Assembly (NCBI GenBank): GCA_900753975.1
Contig: CAAEBC010000042.1
Span: 1 to 19,041, forward strand
Source of the DNA: Clostridia bacterium
GTDB taxonomy: Bacteria > Bacillota > Clostridia > TANB77 > UBA1234
DNA length: 19,041 bases
Direction: 5' to 3'
In this document: positions 15,313-19,041 of the stretch, piece after piece
How the letters are laid out: the number at the start of each line of letters is the position of its first letter
How positions within the stretch are numbered: the first letter of the stretch is position 1
Translations under genes and position numbers: made by a program
Notes under the pieces: model-generated
Database searches by the model: none
What the model was told of the DNA's origin: nothing
Seen by the model: only the letters and a program-made list of their open reading frames with translations

Positions 15313-15897
15313 CTAAATTTTAGGAAAATCACTTATTTTATAGCCAAATTTCTTTATTTCTTCATATATTCTGCTTATAGGCAATCCAACAATATTTGTA
15401 TAATTTCCGTCTATACTTGAAATAAATAAGGAGCCACAAGTTTCAATAGAATAGCCGGCACATTCATATACTGACTTTTCATTGTCAATATACCAATTCA
15501 CTTCCTCATCAGTCATTTCTTTAAAATGGACCGCTGTCTTTTCAGAAAAAGTAATTTCCTTATTTTTATCTAAATCAATTATTGTAACACCTGTTACAGC
15601 ATAATTTACTTTACCAGAAAGCTTCTTTATATTTCTAAATGCCTCTTCTCTGCTCTTGGGCTTTTCAAATTTTTCATTATCCATATACCCAATCGTATCT
15701 GCTGAAATAACTATCCCCTCTGATAGTCTTCCTGCGACCTCTTTTGCTTTTCTTCTCGAAAGCTCTTTCACATATTCATCTGGCAAAGAAAATTCAATGT
15801 CTTCTGAAACATTGCTTGGAATTGCCTCACATTCAAATCCTGCCATATTTATAAGTTTCTTTCTCCATTTTGAATTTGATGCTAATATTAGTTTCAT
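15313..15897 (-). CDS. maf: Maf-family nucleoside triphosphate pyrophosphatase
   Basis: A 194-residue cytoplasmic enzyme of the Maf/HAM1-like fold. Maf proteins hydrolyse dTTP, UTP or modified pyrimidine triphosphates to monophosphates and are linked to cell division control. Seen: LILASNSKWRKKLI at the N-terminus (SNSKWR in place of the more usual SxSPRR), the catalytic Asp67 in ISADTIG, the KPKSREEAFRNIKKLSGK block, and GNYTNIVGLPISRIYEEI near the C-terminus. GAGGAG precedes the ATG at 15897. It lies downstream of recQ but has its own promoter. The altered N-terminal motif is mild and unlikely to mean loss of function. Confidence 0.9.
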   Translation of the reverse strand: MKLILASNSKWRKKLINMAGFECEAIPSNVSEDIEFSLPDEYVKELSRRKAKEVAGRLSEGIVISADTIGYMDNEKFEKPKSREEAFRNIKKLSGKVNYAVTGVTIIDLDKNKEITFSEKTAVHFKEMTDEEVNWYIDNEKSVYECAGYSIETCGSLFISSIDGNYTNIVGLPISRIYEEIKKFGYKISDFPKI

Positions 15898-15934
15898 TAT
15901 ATTCTCCTCGTATTATATATATTTATAGTATTTA

Positions 15935-15982
15935 ACGTCTACTATATAAGACGTATAATATGCTTATTTTAGATGCTGTAAA
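15935..15982 (-). promoter_or_regulatory. Promoter of maf with an inverted repeat over the start site
   Basis: Minus-strand -35 TTTACA (15977-15982), 16-base spacer, -10 TATTAT (15955-15960). Directly after it, ACGTCT (15935-15940) and AGACGT (15949-15954) form an inverted repeat with an 8-base centre, placed over the expected RNA start. It could be an operator or a 5' hairpin. Confidence 0.5.
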
Positions 15983-16000
15983 TATTTTTATAATATTTCA

Positions 16001-17899
16001 TTAACTAATTTTTGTATCATCATAATTATTAATATTCATATCCTTATACTCTTGGACAAATTTATTAATTTCATTTAAAAAGATTTCGCCATATTTTTCG
16101 TACTTAACTTCACCAACTCCAGACACTTTAAGCATACTCGACTTATCGTTTGGAAGTTTAACGCACATATCTATTAATGTCTTATCACTAAAAACTATAT
16201 ATGGTGGCAAAGCCTCTTTACGTGCTATCTCCAGCCTTACTTTCTTTAATAAATCAAATAACTCGAACCCAGCTTTAGTCAAGCAATCTGTTTTTTTAGC
16301 AGCTTTCTCTTTAGACTTAGTATTAGTGCTTTCGACATCTTTAAAAATAAGTGTGCTTTCTGCAGTTTTAACAAAAACATGCGCATCTTCATTTTTTAAT
16401 TTACTAATATCACCTATTTTTAAAATTCCATATCTATCTTCTGTTTGAGAAATATATCCTTCAAATATCATTTCTGTCACTAACTGTTTTAAAAGTTCCT
16501 CATTAGAATTTTTTAATTTTCCATAAGACTTGTACTCAGTAGTTCCCATCTCTCTAAGACGTGCTCTATCTAGTCCAAGTACTGTGCCAATAACTGCATT
16601 AACACCATATCTTCCTTTTGTTTCAGCAATGCAATTTATAATCCATTTTGCCTCGTATGTCATATCTATCTTTTGAAACTCTTTGTGACAGTTTTGACAA
16701 TTGTCACAAGGCTTTGAAACTTTTTCACCAAAATACTCAAGAATAAAATTTCTAAGACATGTTGTAATCTTACAGTAATATTCCATAGCTCTAAGTCTTT
16801 TTAAATCTCTACCTTTTATAAGTTCTATCTCCTCATACGATGCATTATTAAAATCTTTTCTTTCTAACAAAAATTTGTTTATCATTACATCTTGTGGTGA
16901 GAAAAGCAATATACAATTTGAATCCTCACCATCTCTGCCAGCACGTCCTGCTTCTTGATAATAATTTTCCATACTTTGTGGCATATTGTAATGAATTACA
17001 AATCTAACGTTTGACTTATCTATTCCCATACCAAATGCGTTTGTTGCAACAATTATAGGACAAATATCAAATATAAAATCTTCTTGATTTTTCTTTCGCT
17101 CTTCATTTGAAAGTCCTGCATGATATTTAGTAACTCTTACATTAAATGTTTTAAGCAGTTCACAAACTTCATCTACATTATTTCGAGTTGCACAATATAT
17201 AATTCCACTATCGTTTGGATGTTCTTTTATATAATTAACTATATATTCATTTTTACCCTTTATATTCAGCTTCTCAACAGAATAATAAAGATTCTTTCTA
17301 TCAAATCCTGTAACTATTACGTAAGGATTTTCTAATCTAAGCATACAAAGCATATCGTCTTTAACTTCCTGATTAGCTGTTGCTGTAAAAGCAGATAAAA
17401 TAGGTCGTTTATTCAAGCCATTTATAAAGCTTGTTATTTTTAAATAACTTGGTCTAAAGTCTTGCCCCCATTGTGAAATACAATGGGCTTCATCGACAGT
17501 AACCATTGCTATTTTTATATTTGCCATAAAATCTATAAAGCTTTGACTTTCTAGTCTTTCAGGCGCAACATAAACAATTTTATATTTGTCATTTTTAATA
17601 TCATTTAATACGTTTCCTATTTCGAAATCGCTTAACGATGAATTAATATAAGTTGCAGTTATTCCTAAATCCTTTAGTGCTGTCACTTGATCTTGCATTA
17701 AAGATATTAATGGCGAAATAATAATAGTAATTCCAGCCATCATTAAAGCAGGAATTTCATAGCACAAAGATTTACCTGCACCCGTTGGCATTATCGCAAG
17801 TACATCTCTTCCTTTTAAAATTTCATTAATAATTTCTTCTTGACCTTCACGAAAAGAGTCATATCCAAAGTATTTTTTTAATGTTTCTTTTGTCGTCAT
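16001..17899 (-). CDS. recQ: ATP-dependent DNA helicase RecQ
   Basis: A 632-residue 3'-5' helicase acting in recombination and replication-fork repair. Walker A is MPTGAGKS (37-44), the DEAH box is at 136-139 in VDEAHCISQWGQDFR, motif III is FTATA, and motif VI is QEAGRAGRDG (about 315-324). The RQC zinc site is Cys376, Cys398, Cys401 and Cys404 (CDNCQNC). A winged helix follows, and the C-terminal HRDC domain (about 540-615) has RLEIARKEALPPYIVFSDKTL. This is the complete three-domain form. The start is ATG 17899, preceded by AAAGGAA; the reading from TTG 17917 would include that site. Confidence 0.96.
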   Translation of the reverse strand: MTTKETLKKYFGYDSFREGQEEIINEILKGRDVLAIMPTGAGKSLCYEIPALMMAGITIIISPLISLMQDQVTALKDLGITATYINSSLSDFEIGNVLNDIKNDKYKIVYVAPERLESQSFIDFMANIKIAMVTVDEAHCISQWGQDFRPSYLKITSFINGLNKRPILSAFTATANQEVKDDMLCMLRLENPYVIVTGFDRKNLYYSVEKLNIKGKNEYIVNYIKEHPNDSGIIYCATRNNVDEVCELLKTFNVRVTKYHAGLSNEERKKNQEDFIFDICPIIVATNAFGMGIDKSNVRFVIHYNMPQSMENYYQEAGRAGRDGEDSNCILLFSPQDVMINKFLLERKDFNNASYEEIELIKGRDLKRLRAMEYYCKITTCLRNFILEYFGEKVSKPCDNCQNCHKEFQKIDMTYEAKWIINCIAETKGRYGVNAVIGTVLGLDRARLREMGTTEYKSYGKLKNSNEELLKQLVTEMIFEGYISQTEDRYGILKIGDISKLKNEDAHVFVKTAESTLIFKDVESTNTKSKEKAAKKTDCLTKAGFELFDLLKKVRLEIARKEALPPYIVFSDKTLIDMCVKLPNDKSSMLKVSGVGEVKYEKYGEIFLNEINKFVQEYKDMNINNYDDTKIS

Positions 17900-18049
17900 A
17901 TTAACTTTTCCTTTCAACTTTTATTTTACCTAATTGGGGAAATTAAAGAAATATATTTCATATAAAAAATAAAAATTAAATTAAGAATAGCTATAGTTTT
18001 ATTAGATAATCAACTAAGGCTATAAGAATTTTAACAATACAGTATTTGA

Positions 18050-18078
18050 ATTATATCAAAATTATAATTAGTTGTAAA
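18050..18078 (-). promoter_or_regulatory. Promoter of recQ
   Basis: Minus-strand -35 TTTACA (18073-18078), 17-base spacer, perfect -10 TATAAT (18050-18055) preceded by TTTTGA (extended -10). The leader is about 145 bases of very AT-rich sequence in which I see no further signal. Confidence 0.6.
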
Positions 18079-18090
18079 CAGAAAATATTA

Positions 18091-18120
18091 AAAGGGTTAT
18101 AGCATTTGCTATAGCCCTTT
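18091..18120 (-). terminator. Terminator of the 190-residue orphan gene
   Basis: Arms 18091-18103 and 18108-18120 pair over 13 positions with one mismatch and a 4-base loop, starting about 20 bases after the stop codon. U-rich sequence follows on the minus strand. Confidence 0.75.
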
Positions 18121-18141
18121 TAGTTTATATGGTTTTAATAA

Positions 18142-18714
18142 TTAAGACTCTTCATCCGAATCGTCTTCGCCTTCGATATTGCGTTTTACCCACTCAACAA
18201 AACTTTCGAGCTTTTCAATTTTTTCATCGTCATCGCTATCATCATACTGATTAAACTCAGTAGACATGAAACGTTCCTGAGAGGTAAGAGGCAACCTTTC
18301 ATCATCGGGGAAAAAGAGTACAATCGGGAAATTTTCATCAATGCGTTCCTCACAAATAGTAATATATCCCTCGCTCTTAAAATACTCCAAAATTTCCTTA
18401 GGAACGTACCCAGGATACACATACATAGGGTTACCATCTTCCGTTTCCGCTTTCTTTGCAAGCTTATCTTCGATAAACTCCCTCTGTTCATTCACCAAGG
18501 TAAAGAAAGTAACCGGAATACCCTTGCGCATTTCAAAATGAATCGACACATTTTCATCCTGCTGCTTAATCTCGTCCTTAACTTCAGGATACACATGTCC
18601 CCTATAAATGTACTGAGGATCATGACCATCAATCGCATTAATAATCCTAAGCTGTTTCTTAATCAATCCTGCCTGCCGAGCAATCGTCTTAATCTTGACG
18701 TCCTTTGCCAACAT
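18142..18714 (-). CDS. Unrecognised orphan protein with an internal tandem duplication
   Basis: A 190-residue acidic, soluble protein I do not recognise. After a basic N-terminus (1-28), two units align: residues 29-77 (DGHDPQYIYRGHVYPEVKDE...) and 93-139 (DGNPMYVYPGYVPKEILEYF...). Shared positions include D-G-x-P-x-Y-x-Y-x-G-x-V, a following Glu, and P-x-x-x-F-F near the end of each. The C-terminus (155-190) is highly acidic, with SDDDEK and EGEDDSDEES. No signal peptide or membrane segment. AAGGAGG lies nine bases before the ATG. G+C is moderately raised (35% and 38% in two counted 60-base lines). Like the gene at 14414, it stands alone with its own AT-rich promoter and terminator. Confidence 0.75.
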   Translation of the reverse strand: MLAKDVKIKTIARQAGLIKKQLRIINAIDGHDPQYIYRGHVYPEVKDEIKQQDENVSIHFEMRKGIPVTFFTLVNEQREFIEDKLAKKAETEDGNPMYVYPGYVPKEILEYFKSEGYITICEERIDENFPIVLFFPDDERLPLTSQERFMSTEFNQYDDSDDDEKIEKLESFVEWVKRNIEGEDDSDEES

Positions 18715-18746
18715 AGTTGCATTCCTCCTTGATGTGAGTTGATATT

Positions 18747-18774
18747 ATCCCAACAGTTAACTAAAACTATTGGT
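18747..18774 (-). other. Leader hairpin of the 190-residue orphan gene
   Basis: In minus-strand RNA, CCAAUAGUU and AACUGUUGG pair over nine positions (one G-U) around a 6-base loop. It lies between the promoter and the ribosome-binding site, with no U-run, so it is more likely an RNA-stability or control element than a terminator. Confidence 0.35.
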
Positions 18775-18794
18775 TTAACCAATCTAACAGTCGC

Positions 18795-18823
18795 ATTGTA
18801 TCAAAATTATTAACATTTGTAAA
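18795..18823 (-). promoter_or_regulatory. Promoter of the 190-residue orphan gene
   Basis: Minus-strand -35 TTTACA (18818-18823), 17-base spacer, -10 TACAAT (18795-18800) preceded by TTTTGA. It is nearly the same as the recQ promoter over the -35, the late spacer and the -10. Upstream, 18824-18985 is AT-rich sequence with no gene that I can see. Confidence 0.6.
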
Positions 18824-18992
18824 GAGTTTTTATGTAAAATAGTTATTTTTCTTAATTTCTAAATTAAATTCTGGATTTTAAATAGGCTGAATTTAGTCTA
18901 AGACAAATTTTCCTTTACGTGTGCGACTGCATGTTTTTTTTCTTTATATAAGCTTTTTTTAACACATTTTTTCTGATTTTGGAAGAAAAAAT

Positions 18993-19029
18993 CTCAGAAA
19001 AAGTGCCTAAAAACGCAACTTTCTCTGAG
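18993..19029 (-). terminator. Terminator of a gene beyond the right edge
   Basis: CTCAGAAAAAGT (18993-19004) and ACTTTCTCTGAG (19018-19029) pair over 12 positions with one G-U on the minus strand, with a partly paired 13-base centre. Six U follow on the minus strand (plus-strand A run 18986-18991). It implies a minus-strand gene ending just past 19041. Confidence 0.7.
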
Positions 19030-19041
19030 ACATACAATTTC

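Noticed and set aside
18186..18491. 101-codon minus-strand frame inside the 190-residue orphan
   Set aside because: Out of frame, Lys/Met/Leu-rich content and no ribosome-binding site; the host frame has a strong one.
18788..18929. CAGTCGCA (18788-18795) and TGCGACTG (18922-18929) as an inverted repeat
   Set aside because: Only eight bases separated by about 126; may be chance despite the G+C-rich motif.

Overview
This is an AT-rich window, about 30% G+C outside two islands. Strong AGGAGG-type ribosome-binding sites, near-consensus sigma-A promoters with 17-bp spacers, a BofA-family sporulation protein, a DUF1836 protein and a Staphylococcus-type class I aldolase all point to a Gram-positive Firmicute, probably an uncultured or gut-type Clostridia. 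Nearly every gene is on the minus strand; only the DUF1836 gene is clearly on the plus strand. I see no rRNA, tRNA, CRISPR array, transposase gene or phage gene cluster.

Layout from left to right. 1-1750: bofA-like gene, a HAD hydrolase, and a divergent DUF1836 regulator-like gene. 1757-1818: a long GGGGACGG-type palindrome. 1841-4427: a three-gene ABC-2 exporter operon (ATPase, permease, permease) in which the ATPase and the first permease each carry a +1 frameshift. 4592-9642: a four-gene operon of MacB-like ATPase, FtsX-type permease, OmpR-family regulator and sensor kinase, with a direct repeat over its -35 box that suggests autoregulation. 9710-9831: a much longer, nested palindrome of the same GGGGACGG family. 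9839-12007: a metabolic operon of class I fructose-bisphosphate aldolase, YfcE-like phosphodiesterase and phosphoglycerate mutase. 12164-14130: a large pilin-like surface protein with an approximately 280-nt structured leader that holds a (GT)12 microsatellite, two small ORFs and a terminator-like hairpin just before the gene. 14366-15262: a G+C-rich orphan gene with its own promoter and terminator. 15313-18078: Maf-type nucleotide pyrophosphatase and RecQ helicase, each with its own promoter. 18091-18823: a second G+C-elevated orphan gene with promoter and terminator, whose protein contains an internal duplication. 18993-19029: a terminator for a gene beyond the right edge.

The two ABC systems look like envelope export or defence modules. 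The kinase-regulator-FtsX system is probably a peptide or antibiotic response unit, and the frameshifted exporter may be inactive or affected by sequence errors. The housekeeping genes (aldolase, phosphoglycerate mutase, Maf, RecQ) look ordinary. The parts most worth a second look are the pilin leader, the two orphan genes with native-looking promoters but foreign-looking base composition, the nested palindromes, a thrice-repeated 18-mer, and the twin insertions of the same type in one operon.
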